Positions 1-7,528 of a stretch of DNA of 39,772 nt are shown one piece after another. The position numbers and the translations under genes are program-made. Position 1 is the stretch's first letter; the number at the start of each line of letters is the position of its first letter. The stretch covers positions 1-39,772 of IMG/VR virus record IMGVR_UViG_3300000553_000105. One strand, given 5' to 3'. This DNA is from a virus. The notes beneath the pieces are model-generated. The model had not been told where the DNA came from, did not search any database, and worked only from the letters and a program-made list of their open reading frames with translations.

Positions 1-22
1 CGTATTGGGTATCACTTTTCAC

Positions 23-301
23 TTATTCCTCCGTTAATGATGTATCGCCTTCACATGAAACTCGACAAGCCATAACCGCGACTTGAATGGCTTCTCTGAT
101 AACATTCTGCATCAAAACTTTTTCGTCAACTTTCCCTTTCTTCTCAAGTATCCATAATAACGCCTCAGCAAGCTCGCCGACTTCCTCTACCAGTGCTGCG
201 AATGATCGGCGACTATTTGGAAATTTCAGCCTAGCACGCTGTAATTCTAGTTCACATTCTTTCCAGAAATATAAATCTAGTTTTGCTTGTTCTACATTCA
301 T
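23..301 (-). CDS. MazG-like NTP pyrophosphohydrolase
   Basis: This 92-residue all-helical protein carries the EExxE metal-binding motif of the MazG / phosphoribosyl-ATP pyrophosphohydrolase superfamily (LVEEVGELAEAL, E39-E43) and a second helix REAIQVAVMACRV. In the usual second motif (ExxD) the Asp is replaced here by Gln (E70, Q73), so activity is uncertain. Members hydrolyse (d)NTPs to NMP and pyrophosphate and in phages tune nucleotide pools or ppGpp. Its ATG overlaps the thyX stop, so it is translated as the last gene seen of the leftward operon. The family call is by motif; the substrate is unknown. Confidence 0.7.
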   Translation of the reverse strand: MNVEQAKLDLYFWKECELELQRARLKFPNSRRSFAALVEEVGELAEALLWILEKKGKVDEKVLMQNVIREAIQVAVMACRVSCEGDTSLTEE

Positions 302-1044
302 TATAAGGCGCTCCTAAGCTGATCTACCAGTTTAAACATTGATGTCTTATCCTCTTTAGAAATAAAGTGATTTCCCATAATCTTTTCTTCAAGCGTCTTT
401 GCAACTTCAATTAGATCAAGTTTGGCGAACATGTGGAACCAAGGGTAAACCCTAACGACTTCAATCGTAGCGGCATCCATAACGTTTCGATATTCATCTT
501 GGGTTCGTTTGCCTGAGCGCTTTTTAATCATATCGATGAAATTGCGCATATTGATTTTCATAATGATGTTTGTCAGAATATTCGTTGGAAGAACACCGCG
601 CGCATCTTCAATTTGGGCTCCGCTCGTAACCAAAACGTTATATGCGTCGTCAATGTCTGACATAGTTTTATCGTACTTATCTTTCAACAACTTGTTCTGT
701 TCAATAGATGGGCCTGTAAGATAATTGAACCCTTCTAGATTTGTCACACGCATTGACTGTTGAGCGAAAGATGCCACACGTGTACGAACAAGTTGATGAG
801 TAAACGCTCGCGTAACGCCTTCAATAAGGAATGTGAAATCAACGAACTCCCAAGAACTAGGGATTGTCGATGCCATATATTTTAGTTCTTCATTCCTCTT
901 TTCTTCTGACAAAGATTTAAAATCATCAAGCAGTTTTGGAGTTAATTCTAAACGTGTTGATTTGGTAAATAACAGAAGATTGGCTGCAAAACGAGCAGGG
1001 TCTTCAAACCCAAATCCTGTGTAATTAATCAAATTGACTTTCAT
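301..1044 (-). CDS. thyX: Flavin-dependent thymidylate synthase ThyX
   Basis: A 247-residue protein of normal ThyX length. It makes dTMP from dUMP using methylene-tetrahydrofolate, FAD and NADPH. The signature lies at residues 83-99 (HQLVRTRVASFAQQSMR) and matches the ThyX motif RHRxxSxxxxSxR except that the middle His is Thr. The segment PSSWEFVDFTFLIEGVTRAFTHQ is typical of the family, here described only in part: EFVDF and GVTRAF are clear. The start is set by a four-base ATGA overlap with the upstream gene. It would supply thymidylate for phage DNA synthesis, and unlike ThyA it releases tetrahydrofolate rather than dihydrofolate. Confidence 0.93.
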   Translation of the reverse strand: MKVNLINYTGFGFEDPARFAANLLLFTKSTRLELTPKLLDDFKSLSEEKRNEELKYMASTIPSSWEFVDFTFLIEGVTRAFTHQLVRTRVASFAQQSMRVTNLEGFNYLTGPSIEQNKLLKDKYDKTMSDIDDAYNVLVTSGAQIEDARGVLPTNILTNIIMKINMRNFIDMIKKRSGKRTQDEYRNVMDAATIEVVRVYPWFHMFAKLDLIEVAKTLEEKIMGNHFISKEDKTSMFKLVDQLRSAL

Positions 1045-1337
1045 ACCAGTTCCTTTTCTCTGATAGGGACTAGAAGCGCCCTAAGCGTATCCATTTCTTT
1101 TTCTTCCAATGGCTTAAAGTGCATCGTATTCCATCGGACAATATCTTCTGAGCGCAACTCTTCAAGCTGGACATAAACTGAAGCATAAGCCCCAACATAC
1201 TCAGCATCGTAGACTGTGTATTTTTCTCCAACAATCGGTATCTGATTCCTCTTTACACCATAAATGAATTTAAATGTTGTTATATCTGGTTCACTAACGC
1301 AAACTACTTTCTGTCCAGAATACCAATCTGAGCTCAT
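1041..1337 (-). CDS. Conserved phage hypothetical protein
   Basis: A 98-residue protein without a function I can name. The pattern GQKVVCV near the N-terminus, PIVGEKYTVYDA in the middle and a C-terminal FKPLEEKEMDTLRALLVPI matches a type of small beta-rich protein often seen in proteobacterial phages and prophages. It overlaps thyX at its 3' end (ATGA) and the next upstream gene at its start, so it is translationally coupled within the leftward operon. No membrane segment or signal peptide. Confidence 0.75.
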   Translation of the reverse strand: MSSDWYSGQKVVCVSEPDITTFKFIYGVKRNQIPIVGEKYTVYDAEYVGAYASVYVQLEELRSEDIVRWNTMHFKPLEEKEMDTLRALLVPIREKELV

Positions 1338-1549
1338 TTGCGCTTCCTCGAATTAAATTGAGATTCAACAGTTTGTCCAGAAAAATCTAATTCAAAATAT
1401 TCTGCATCTTTCCTCATTAAAGGGAATAGCTCACCATATGGGAGCTTGAGTCTCTGATGCGCCATAACCCAAAACATATCGTCAGATATATTAGGATCAG
1501 CATCTAGCTCTGCCAATACAGTTTTAATCTGTTCCTTAGTTGGTGCCAT
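1334..1549 (-). CDS. Small hypothetical protein
   Basis: A 71-residue, charged, probably helical protein of unknown function. It is the first gene after the promoter at 1575-1603 and so probably heads the four-gene transcript running through thyX to the MazG-like gene. The start ATG follows an AGAGGAAAA ribosome site. The C-terminus is basic (SRKRK), which could suit nucleic-acid binding, but that is only inference. Confidence 0.65.
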   Translation of the reverse strand: MAPTKEQIKTVLAELDADPNISDDMFWVMAHQRLKLPYGELFPLMRKDAEYFELDFSGQTVESQFNSRKRK

Positions 1550-1574
1550 CGACGTTTTCCTCTTTTGTTACAAT

Positions 1575-1603
1575 AGGATAGCACGACGCGCGGAAACATG
1601 CAA
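1575..1603 (-). promoter_or_regulatory. Sigma70-type promoter with extended -10, upstream of the thyX group
   Basis: Read on the minus strand the site is TTGCAT, 17 bases, TATCCT, with TGC directly before the -10 box (extended -10). The same arrangement (TTGC.. - 17 - TGC + TATnCT) is seen at 9717-9745 and 14786-14814. It sits in the 81-base gap between the FAD oxidoreductase gene and the 1334-1549 gene, about 25 bases before that start codon. Confidence 0.6.
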
Positions 1604-1629
1604 GCCCTATAGGCTCGCTGAGATTGTGA

Positions 1630-2541
1630 TCAATCCCTGTATCTACGTTCATCATCTATCCAAGCTTGGATACGTCTTACATCATGGACTAAATCATCTA
1701 ATAGCAGCTTCGGTCTCCAAGTTGCATAGCGTCCGAGTGAATAAATGTTAAATTTGTTCGCAAACCTGATAAAATTCTTCCTTTCATCCTCATTTATCTC
1801 TGTTATTTTGGCATATTGTTGCTGACGAATTTGAACGTCTCTTATATCGCTGAATGCAATCCCTATCTTTTTCGATAGCAGATCGAGGCGATAAGCGTGA
1901 GGATCAATATCTTTATAGACGTCAGGAATTTCAATTATAAGCTGATTGCCTGTAATTGAAACTCTACTGTAAACGTCTGATCCAGGAAAAAGAATTGAAC
2001 AATAACAATTACAATCCCTGATAGAAGCGGTTACATTGTAGCCACTAATGTAGTTGAAATCTTTTACATTGAATTCAGGATATTCTAGAAGTGGCATTAG
2101 AACTGGCATAGGAATTGTTGAAATGATAGTTGCTTCTGGGCCTTCCCAATCTGGTCCTTCATAATCAGCGCCGTATTCTATTTCAATTCCATCTGCCATT
2201 CTCTCTATCAAATTATCTGGCGCAACATATCGTTCAGCGATTACTGTTCCAGCTAGAATGCTTCTATCAGTAGAGTATCGCCCAGTGCATTTGTGAGAAT
2301 AGCTTATCGCGTCTCCAACTACGCTCTGTTCTGGAATGTATGTCTTAACCATTTGCACTTTTTTGAACTCAATACCAAGAACGTTCCCGACTTCAGGCGT
2401 GCGGAAGCGCAGAACTGCTGAATGATTATTTGGTAATTCTTTCTGGCGCTCATAAACTTTAACGTTATAGTGGCGCCGTAGCATTTGAGCAGCCAATAAA
2501 CCGGCCATACCGGCGCCAATTATATGAACGGTCTTTTGCAT
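1630..2541 (-). CDS. FAD-dependent oxidoreductase-like protein
   Basis: A 303-residue protein with an N-terminal dinucleotide-binding Rossmann motif (IIGAGMAGLLAAQML, Gly9-x-Gly11-xx-Gly14) and an acidic residue closing the second strand (VYERQ, E32), typical of FAD- or NAD-binding oxidoreductases. The C-terminal YSLGRYATWRPKLLLDD recalls the FAD-contacting end of the UDP-galactopyranose mutase / amine oxidase fold. The substrate cannot be read from sequence. Lying next to thyX it could act in nucleotide or base modification, since FAD enzymes take part in some phage thymidine hypermodification pathways, but no partner kinase or transferase of those pathways is visible here. Confidence 0.75.
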   Translation of the reverse strand: MQKTVHIIGAGMAGLLAAQMLRRHYNVKVYERQKELPNNHSAVLRFRTPEVGNVLGIEFKKVQMVKTYIPEQSVVGDAISYSHKCTGRYSTDRSILAGTVIAERYVAPDNLIERMADGIEIEYGADYEGPDWEGPEATIISTIPMPVLMPLLEYPEFNVKDFNYISGYNVTASIRDCNCYCSILFPGSDVYSRVSITGNQLIIEIPDVYKDIDPHAYRLDLLSKKIGIAFSDIRDVQIRQQQYAKITEINEDERKNFIRFANKFNIYSLGRYATWRPKLLLDDLVHDVRRIQAWIDDERRYRD

Positions 2542-2546
2542 TATGA

Positions 2547-2744
2547 TTATCCTTGTGAAGAAGCCAGAACAGTTTTGACAGCAGCTTTTAGAGTTTCTTC
2601 AGCAATCAAAAACTTTTCTCGCGACCTATCTTTGGCTTCCTCAGCCCTCATATAAATCTTAAGATCAGCTGCGAATTGAGCTTTAGATTTATCATAAACG
2701 TCTTGTAATGCTCCCAGATCGACGGGTTTGGATTTCTTATCCAT
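2547..2744 (-). CDS. Small coiled-coil hypothetical protein
   Basis: A 65-residue Lys/Glu/Ala-rich protein, helical throughout from about residue 10 to 60 (DVYDKSKAQFAADLKIYMRAEEAKDRSREKF), probably a coiled coil. No enzyme motif. It lies five bases before the FAD oxidoreductase start and is preceded by an AGGAAAAA-type ribosome site. Confidence 0.6.
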   Translation of the reverse strand: MDKKSKPVDLGALQDVYDKSKAQFAADLKIYMRAEEAKDRSREKFLIAEETLKAAVKTVLASSQG

Positions 2745-2760
2745 TGCAAGTTTTTCCTTT

Positions 2761-2991
2761 TCAGAATAAATCTCGTTTTGGTTTACGAGCTACGCTCGGA
2801 ATTTCATCAGGTACGTTTTCAATATCAAATATTGACTCAAGCTTAACTACGCCAGATTGACTGTATACCACAGTATACATTTGCTTTTCTCTGTGAGTCC
2901 AAACTATGTAACCTATTTCTCCATCTGATATCCTTCTGCATTTATTTATTGGTTGCGGAGGGTCCATATCGCATTGTTTTATTACCATCAT
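2761..2991 (-). CDS. Small hypothetical protein
   Basis: A 76-residue protein, probably a small beta fold (EIGYIVWTHREKQMYTVVY followed by VVKLESIFDIENV), ending in a basic tail. The ATGATG start overlaps the stop of the 2988-3551 gene, so it is coupled to it. I do not recognise the family. Confidence 0.6.
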   Translation of the reverse strand: MMVIKQCDMDPPQPINKCRRISDGEIGYIVWTHREKQMYTVVYSQSGVVKLESIFDIENVPDEIPSVARKPKRDLF

Positions 2992-3551
2992 TTAGCCTTT
3001 TTAACTGTGGCCTTTTGAAAGTATCTCCACCCTAATTCGTCCAGCGGTACAACTTCACCATTAGCGATCTTTTCTTTCACAAACGCACCGAGCAAAGCAG
3101 CGTGAACAGTTTCTGATTCTTTATATGGAACAGAATTTAATTCAAGAAGTTTCTTGACTTCCTGCGCTCTTTCAGATTCTCCCTTATTAAATACAATATT
3201 AAATGTTTCTTTAATGAGAGACTCACCTCCAGACTCAGCAACCCAATCTAATTGAAGGCGACGTTTGTCCAAATCTTCCTTTACAATACCGCCTTGGAAT
3301 GCTGGACGAATTGTAATCTTAGAACCATCTTGCATCTTAAATTCAATTAGACCGCATTCCTGCATTACGCTTGGAAGATTACCTTCCTCAATCAATTGCA
3401 GTTCGTCTTTAAGGCTTTTGAGAAATGCTTCAGCCTGTTCAATCTGAGCATTAAGCTCCAATGCACGCGATGCAAAAACACTGATATTTTGTAGCGCCGA
3501 TTTCGTTGGCGCAACAAAGTCAAATAAGTCTGATTCAACATCTTCTGCCAT
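2988..3551 (-). CDS. Conserved phage protein next to the candidate ssDNA-binding gene
   Basis: A 187-residue protein. Residues about 20-60 form a coiled coil (RALELNAQIEQAEAFLKSLK), followed by a conserved-looking core with LPSVMQECGLIEFKMQDGSKI, VHAALLGAFVKEKI and VVPLDELGWRYFQKATV. This layout recurs in podovirus-like phages beside a ssDNA-binding or recombination gene, as here (4036-4848). That role is inference from position; no catalytic motif is visible. It ends in a basic VKKAK tail. Confidence 0.65.
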   Translation of the reverse strand: MAEDVESDLFDFVAPTKSALQNISVFASRALELNAQIEQAEAFLKSLKDELQLIEEGNLPSVMQECGLIEFKMQDGSKITIRPAFQGGIVKEDLDKRRLQLDWVAESGGESLIKETFNIVFNKGESERAQEVKKLLELNSVPYKESETVHAALLGAFVKEKIANGEVVPLDELGWRYFQKATVKKAK

Positions 3552-3553
3552 TA

Positions 3554-3937
3554 TTATTCTCCAATTAGAATTTTAGGTGGCATTTTAAATTGAAATGTCT
3601 TATGTCTCCACAAATGTAAACAGAAATTGTGATTATTTATATATTCAGATTTTGGAGGATGAAACTGTATAACACATTCCTCTTCATCCCAACACAAATT
3701 CTTAACAAAACACATTTCAAACCAATTCGGGCACCTATTATGGAGCGAAACAGAAGCATGTTCCCAGCCTTCTGAATCTTTATCTGTATCATCTGCTCCG
3801 CTTATTACCATTATTAATGTTGCGCCCATAGGCCCTATAATTTCAAATGCACCATAGAAACCATAAGTGCTATTACTTCCAAGTTTACCTGTTTTGATAC
3901 GACCTTTTTCAAGCGTCTCAGGAACAGTTTTTCTCAT
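3554..3937 (-). CDS. DUF7694-like conserved phage protein
   Basis: About 127 residues. The core GWEHASVSL, CPNWFEMCFVKNLCWDEEE and VIQFHPPKSEYINNHNFCLHLW matches the small protein family I know as DUF7694, frequent in phages and prophages, function unknown, rich in Trp/His/Cys. The start is placed at the internal ATG at 3937 because a GAGG ribosome site lies five bases upstream. An ATG 15 bases earlier would abut the tRNA and lacks a ribosome site. Confidence 0.75.
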   Translation of the reverse strand: MRKTVPETLEKGRIKTGKLGSNSTYGFYGAFEIIGPMGATLIMVISGADDTDKDSEGWEHASVSLHNRCPNWFEMCFVKNLCWDEEECVIQFHPPKSEYINNHNFCLHLWRHKTFQFKMPPKILIGE

Positions 3938-3952
3938 TTGATCCTCAAGCAA

Positions 3953-4028
3953 TGGTATGCCCAGCAGGGATCGAACCTGCGACCTGCGGATTATGAGTCC
4001 GTAGCTCTACCAGCTGAGCTATGGGCAC
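3953..4028 (-). tRNA. tRNA with CAU anticodon (Met, or Ile if modified)
   Basis: Read on the minus strand the cloverleaf is complete. The 7-bp acceptor stem is GTGCCCA/TGGGCAT with a terminal G-U pair. The D arm is GCTC/GAGC. The anticodon loop CTCATAA gives anticodon CAT on a stem with one A-C mismatch at its base. The T arm is GCAGG/CCTGC with loop TTCGATC. CCA is encoded (3953-3955). An initiator would be expected to show a C1-A72 mismatch, so an elongator Met or a lysidine-type Ile2 tRNA is likelier. It lies between two leftward genes and is probably cut from their transcript. Confidence 0.95.
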
Positions 4029-4035
4029 AATCCAT

Positions 4036-4848
4036 TTACATCTTTGAATCAGGATTTACAATGCGAGCATTGGCAGGATCGTTAGGATCATCGTTAACGA
4101 CCTCACCAGTAAGTTTGTTCTCGCGCACGTCAATATAAAATTGCTTAGCTTGATTCAGCAATTCTTTTGTAGGATCAAGTTCTAGGATGGTATAAGATTG
4201 AGAAGGTATAAAAGTATACCAATCACCTTTATCATTGTTATCACTAGCTACAGTTAACTTCCAACTACGATAAAACAATGGTGGAGTAAAAGTACCGTTG
4301 CGCCCCTGCAAAACTTCAGCACGTGACAGCGTCATCCATTTTCTAGAAATTTTCAGATTTGTAGATTTTAGTGGAAAAAATACCTGCTTCCATCGAATAC
4401 CGTCTTGCAACAAGCAAAACCATTCACTGGTTTCTACAATCTTGTTGCCATTAGGTAGAATATTCTCGCGTTTTTCATTCTGAGTAGTTGCTTTCAAGCA
4501 ACTAGCGTCTGATCCGTGATTTTTAATAAGCCCTTCACCTTGAGTCTTTCCCCACTCAATATAAGAAACTCGGAAATAACAAGGAATAACAATGATACTT
4601 TCTTTATAAATATCACCAGTCGCGACATTGCAGAAATCACTAAGTTCTGCGCCTTCGATATATTCAGCTTTCTTTTTATTAAATTGAGGACTCATAGACT
4701 GTATCTGAGTAAGACGCGGTAAAAGCATGTCATTAGTAGTGACATTCTCTGCGCCCATTCCAGCAAATTCTTCAATTTCTTCTGCTGGAAGAAAGAGCTC
4801 ACTTTTCTTGACTTCTTGAACAACTAATTCTTTATTTTCTTCATCCAT
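4036..4848 (-). CDS. Candidate ssDNA-binding / recombination protein
   Basis: A 270-residue protein with an acidic N-terminus, a core including LLPRLTQIQSMSPQF, YFRVSYIEWGKTQGEG and FYRSWKLTVASDNNDKGDWY, and an acidic C-terminal end (VVNDDPNDPANARIV). This organisation, and position beside a coiled-coil partner and a DNA ligase, fits the OB-fold-type ssDNA-binding proteins of phages. I cannot point to a diagnostic catalytic motif, so the function is inferred. It overlaps the upstream 66-residue gene by eight bases. Confidence 0.55.
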   Translation of the reverse strand: MDEENKELVVQEVKKSELFLPAEEIEEFAGMGAENVTTNDMLLPRLTQIQSMSPQFNKKKAEYIEGAELSDFCNVATGDIYKESIIVIPCYFRVSYIEWGKTQGEGLIKNHGSDASCLKATTQNEKRENILPNGNKIVETSEWFCLLQDGIRWKQVFFPLKSTNLKISRKWMTLSRAEVLQGRNGTFTPPLFYRSWKLTVASDNNDKGDWYTFIPSQSYTILELDPTKELLNQAKQFYIDVRENKLTGEVVNDDPNDPANARIVNPDSKM

Positions 4849-5041
4849 TTGATGCGCTCCTGTTATTCTGAATAAACTCTACCATTTGTTCATTAGTAAC
4901 TGGATAATTCTCACGTTCCTTTTCATAATCGTGCATGATAATATAATTAGGATTTTTGAGCAAACTCGCCATTTCCAATTTAAGCCAACCTGCTGGCCAT
5001 TTTTCTATTGGAGTATCTTTAGGATGGTTATAACGAGACAT
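4841..5041 (-). CDS. Small hypothetical protein
   Basis: A 66-residue protein of unknown function (KDTPIEKWPAGWLKLEMASLL, then EQMVEFIQNNR). The ATG overlaps the ligase stop by one base and the stop overlaps the next gene, so it is translated as a bridge between ligase and the ssDNA-binding candidate. Confidence 0.65.
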   Translation of the reverse strand: MSRYNHPKDTPIEKWPAGWLKLEMASLLKNPNYIIMHDYEKERENYPVTNEQMVEFIQNNRSASNG

Positions 5042-6174
5042 TATCCAAACATATCCTTCTTGACTTTTGGTTTACGATCTTCTAAGGCTCCATCATTAAA
5101 CGTTAAAGCTACTGGAAAGCGCGGAATACCATCAGGCGTCATATTGAAGTATCGAATAGTAGCAGATTGATAACTTTTGCCTAAATTCCAATCTACCAGA
5201 AGCTTTCGAGTATATTCCTTGTTCCCACTAATTCCTGCTCCAAAAACTTTACCATCTATCGTTTTACAGTTGGCAATCTTTGCAAATCCAGAATAATTTC
5301 CTTCTCCTGAATCAATCGAGATTAGTTCAAATTCCTCCGTAATAAATTCCTTTCTCTTGAGAAGATAATTTGAGCGCTTCTGTTCATATTGCTTATCGTA
5401 GCGCACTATTTGGCCTTCATATCCATTCTCTAGTAGGTCAGTATAATGCTGGTCTAATGTGTCTTCATCTTCGTGATAACGTGTTTCTACTTGAACGCAA
5501 TATTTAGGATCATATTCTTCAAATATTTTTCCTATTGTCCAATTTCTAAGATTAAATAAATGTTGAGTATATCTAGAATCATATACATCATAAATATGAT
5601 ATTGCACTAACTGTCTAGATCGTTCAATTTCTTCTGGACCAATAATAGTACGCTTTACGATTGACATAATCGTATTGAAATCGTCGCGCAACATATGGTT
5701 ATATAGTTCACCGTCTAAAATTAATTCAGGATGGTGAGCAAATACAGGTTTGAGAGCTTCAAAAACGTGCGGAGCAGCAACAATTGGTTTTGCACCGCGC
5801 GACCATAATCCATACGCATTTGCTAAGCATCGCATACCATCGAGCTTAGGCTGACTATAACATTCCCCTGTCCAGCCTTGGTATTTATATGCCAGCATCG
5901 GTTTAATACTAGAGGCACGTGGAATATCAACTTCTCCAACTGATCCTCTGTAATCAATAGCGAGCAACTTTGTACATTGGGATAGGGCCTCAAATTCAGC
6001 CTGCGACTCACTGTCAGCTTGTGATTTGGCAGGAGATGCTCGCCATTCGCTGGTAGTGATTGCTCCACCAAAAACTCCTGAGTTAGAGCGCCACGACCCT
6101 TCGCCATTGGTTTCTGCCCACCAAACGCGAATGCCGCCGTTGGCATCACGTTTATAGATTTTCTCTGTTTCCAT
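5041..6174 (-). CDS. ATP-dependent DNA ligase with N-terminal WGR-like domain
   Basis: A 377-residue ligase. Residues 1-80 form a WGR-like domain (RVWWAETNGEGSWRSNSG). The nucleotidyltransferase domain has motif I KLDGMR with the adenylated Lys at about 110, motif III DGELYNH at about 154, motif IV YEGQIVR and motif V LLKRKEF. It is followed by an OB domain (EGNYSGFAKIANCKT). It seals nicks in phage DNA using ATP. The WGR-plus-ligase form is known from phages. The start ATG overlaps the upstream gene by 23 bases. Confidence 0.93.
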   Translation of the reverse strand: METEKIYKRDANGGIRVWWAETNGEGSWRSNSGVFGGAITTSEWRASPAKSQADSESQAEFEALSQCTKLLAIDYRGSVGEVDIPRASSIKPMLAYKYQGWTGECYSQPKLDGMRCLANAYGLWSRGAKPIVAAPHVFEALKPVFAHHPELILDGELYNHMLRDDFNTIMSIVKRTIIGPEEIERSRQLVQYHIYDVYDSRYTQHLFNLRNWTIGKIFEEYDPKYCVQVETRYHEDEDTLDQHYTDLLENGYEGQIVRYDKQYEQKRSNYLLKRKEFITEEFELISIDSGEGNYSGFAKIANCKTIDGKVFGAGISGNKEYTRKLLVDWNLGKSYQSATIRYFNMTPDGIPRFPVALTFNDGALEDRKPKVKKDMFG

Positions 6175-6343
6175 TGATCTTTTCCATAGTTTCTTTTAAA
6201 ATCAAATGACGCGGAACAGGAGCCACATTAGTTCGTCTCTTATACATATCATAAGAGAAAACGTGAGTAAACTCTTGTTTTTTATTGGAAGTAGATTTGT
6301 GAGTTCTTAAATATTCTTCAAGTTGCTCGTTATATGGTTCCAT
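6152..6343 (-). CDS. Small hypothetical protein
   Basis: A 63-residue basic protein of unknown function, overlapping the first 23 bases of the ligase gene in another frame, which implies translational coupling. No domain recognised. The upstream gene ends two bases before it. Confidence 0.55.
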   Translation of the reverse strand: MEPYNEQLEEYLRTHKSTSNKKQEFTHVFSYDMYKRRTNVAPVPRHLILKETMEKINGNRENL

Positions 6344-6345
6344 AA

Positions 6346-6597
6346 TTATTCCCCAGGTTTAACAGTTAGAACTTCGAGTGAGGCGATAGCAGTATCAAGA
6401 TTATTCTTGGTATCTTCTAGCATGCTGATCCAAGTATTATACTCTTCACCTTTTTCACCTTCCTGCCAGCTTTCGCTCTTATCATCAAAATAGTCTTGCG
6501 CGTCCTGAGCAGTTTCCTCAAGAACATTCGCAATTTCTTCCATTTCTGCCTGAAGTGCCTTAATTCTACCAAAAACTTGCTTGTTAATCTGCGTCAT
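6346..6597 (-). CDS. Acidic helical hypothetical protein
   Basis: An 83-residue, very acidic, helical protein (ALQAEMEEIANVLEETAQDA, then ISMLEDTKNNLDTAIASLEVL). The heptad pattern suggests a coiled coil. The overall charge could suit a protein that mimics DNA or binds a basic partner, but this is speculation. It lies just downstream of the homing-endonuclease insertion. Confidence 0.65.
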   Translation of the reverse strand: MTQINKQVFGRIKALQAEMEEIANVLEETAQDAQDYFDDKSESWQEGEKGEEYNTWISMLEDTKNNLDTAIASLEVLTVKPGE

Positions 6598-6610
6598 TTA
6601 TCAAATCCTT

Positions 6611-6768
6611 ATTTAATTCCAAGATAATTATTTATTGCTTCTTCCCACGTATAATTATTCTTAATTTTATATTCCTTTATTTTATCATTATTTAATTCCA
6701 AGATAATTATTTATTGCTTCTTCCCACGTATAATTATTCTTAATTTTATATTCCTTTATTTTATCATA
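6611..6768. repeat. 79-bp tandem duplication of the homing-endonuclease gene end
   Basis: Bases 6611-6689 and 6690-6768 are the same 79-bp AT-rich sequence with one difference at the last base (t versus a), followed by the first eight bases of a third copy. The right copy encodes the last residues and stop of the HNH gene (minus strand); the left copy is an untranslated duplicate. 79 is not a multiple of three, so the extra copy could not simply extend the protein. Confidence 0.95.
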
Positions 6769-7116
6769 ATTTAATTTTAATTCACGACATATTGATTTTG
6801 CAGTTCCTTTTAAAGTTCCAATATTTACAATTCCTGAACTATTTCTTCTATTATTGGCTTGCTCTTTTCTTGTACTCCATTTACAATTATCTTTACAATA
6901 ATCCCCATTATTATCAATTCTATCAATAGTGAGACCTTTTACATAAGATGGATACATATCTTCAATAAATTGTTTTGGATCATTTCTCCATTCATAACAC
7001 ACTGAAATACCACGGCCTCCATAATTTTTATAGCCAGGGTTTTTGGGATTATTGCATCTTTGCATCATACCTGACCAGATGCCATAAAGTCTATAAACTA
7101 TTAATTGATATTCCAT
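6688..7116 (-). CDS. HNH homing endonuclease, free-standing
   Basis: A 142-residue protein with the standard phage HNH arrangement: RLYGIWSGMMQRCNNPKNP, YKNYGGRGISVCYEW, LTIDRIDNNGDYCKDNCKW and RKEQANNRR, with a C-terminal DNA-binding tail. Such enzymes nick or cut uninserted alleles and spread with the repair. The gene is far more AT-rich than its neighbours (about 6601-7190), which fits recent insertion between two ordinary phage genes. Its AAGGAG ribosome site (7135-7140) lies upstream of a minimal ATG-TAA start-stop pair (7118-7123), leaving the HNH ATG poorly spaced and probably weakly translated. Confidence 0.88.
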   Translation of the reverse strand: MEYQLIVYRLYGIWSGMMQRCNNPKNPGYKNYGGRGISVCYEWRNDPKQFIEDMYPSYVKGLTIDRIDNNGDYCKDNCKWSTRKEQANNRRNSSGIVNIGTLKGTAKSICRELKLNYDKIKEYKIKNNYTWEEAINNYLGIK

Positions 7117-7240
7117 TTTACATCTTTTTACTTTCTCCTTACTTAAGGTTACAATAGATAAATAAATTTAACAAGTAAAAAGATAAGAAAGCGGCAACGC
7201 GCGGGCGAAATATTTGTTAGTCGATTGTTTTTATAGACTG

Positions 7241-7519
7241 TTAGAACCACTCAGGATTGATAACCTTTACTTCTGCGAACCCAACTCGTCTGTGGTCTTT
7301 TTCTGCAAAATATGAAGTATTATACCTCTGGCATCCAGTTATATATCCATTTCTATTAAATGAAATTGCGTAACAGCCTACTCCAGCCATAACAGAGATA
7401 ATCCACCAAAATCCTGGAGGCCCACCAGCTTTCCTATAAATATCACCAACAGAAGGATTCTCATCTTTTAGAACTTCTGCTGGAGCGTTTAAGACATTCA
7501 GATGTAGATTTGTTATCAC
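7241..7519 (-). CDS. Hypothetical protein
   Basis: A 92-residue protein with a Gly/Pro-rich middle (VGDIYRKAGGPPGFWWIIS) and aromatic residues, then YAISFNRNGYITGCQRYNTS. It has the look of a small beta-barrel phage protein, but I cannot name a family. The 124-base gap downstream (7117-7240) holds the AT-rich flank of the endonuclease insertion and no gene that I can see. Confidence 0.6.
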   Translation of the reverse strand: MITNLHLNVLNAPAEVLKDENPSVGDIYRKAGGPPGFWWIISVMAGVGCYAISFNRNGYITGCQRYNTSYFAEKDHRRVGFAEVKVINPEWF

Positions 7520-7528
7520 ATTCCTCTC

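Noticed and set aside
3938-4138. Plus-strand 66-residue frame over the tRNA
   Set aside because: Its peptide (QQGSNLRPADYESVALPAEL) is the well-known false translation of a tRNA complement; the tRNA on the minus strand explains it.
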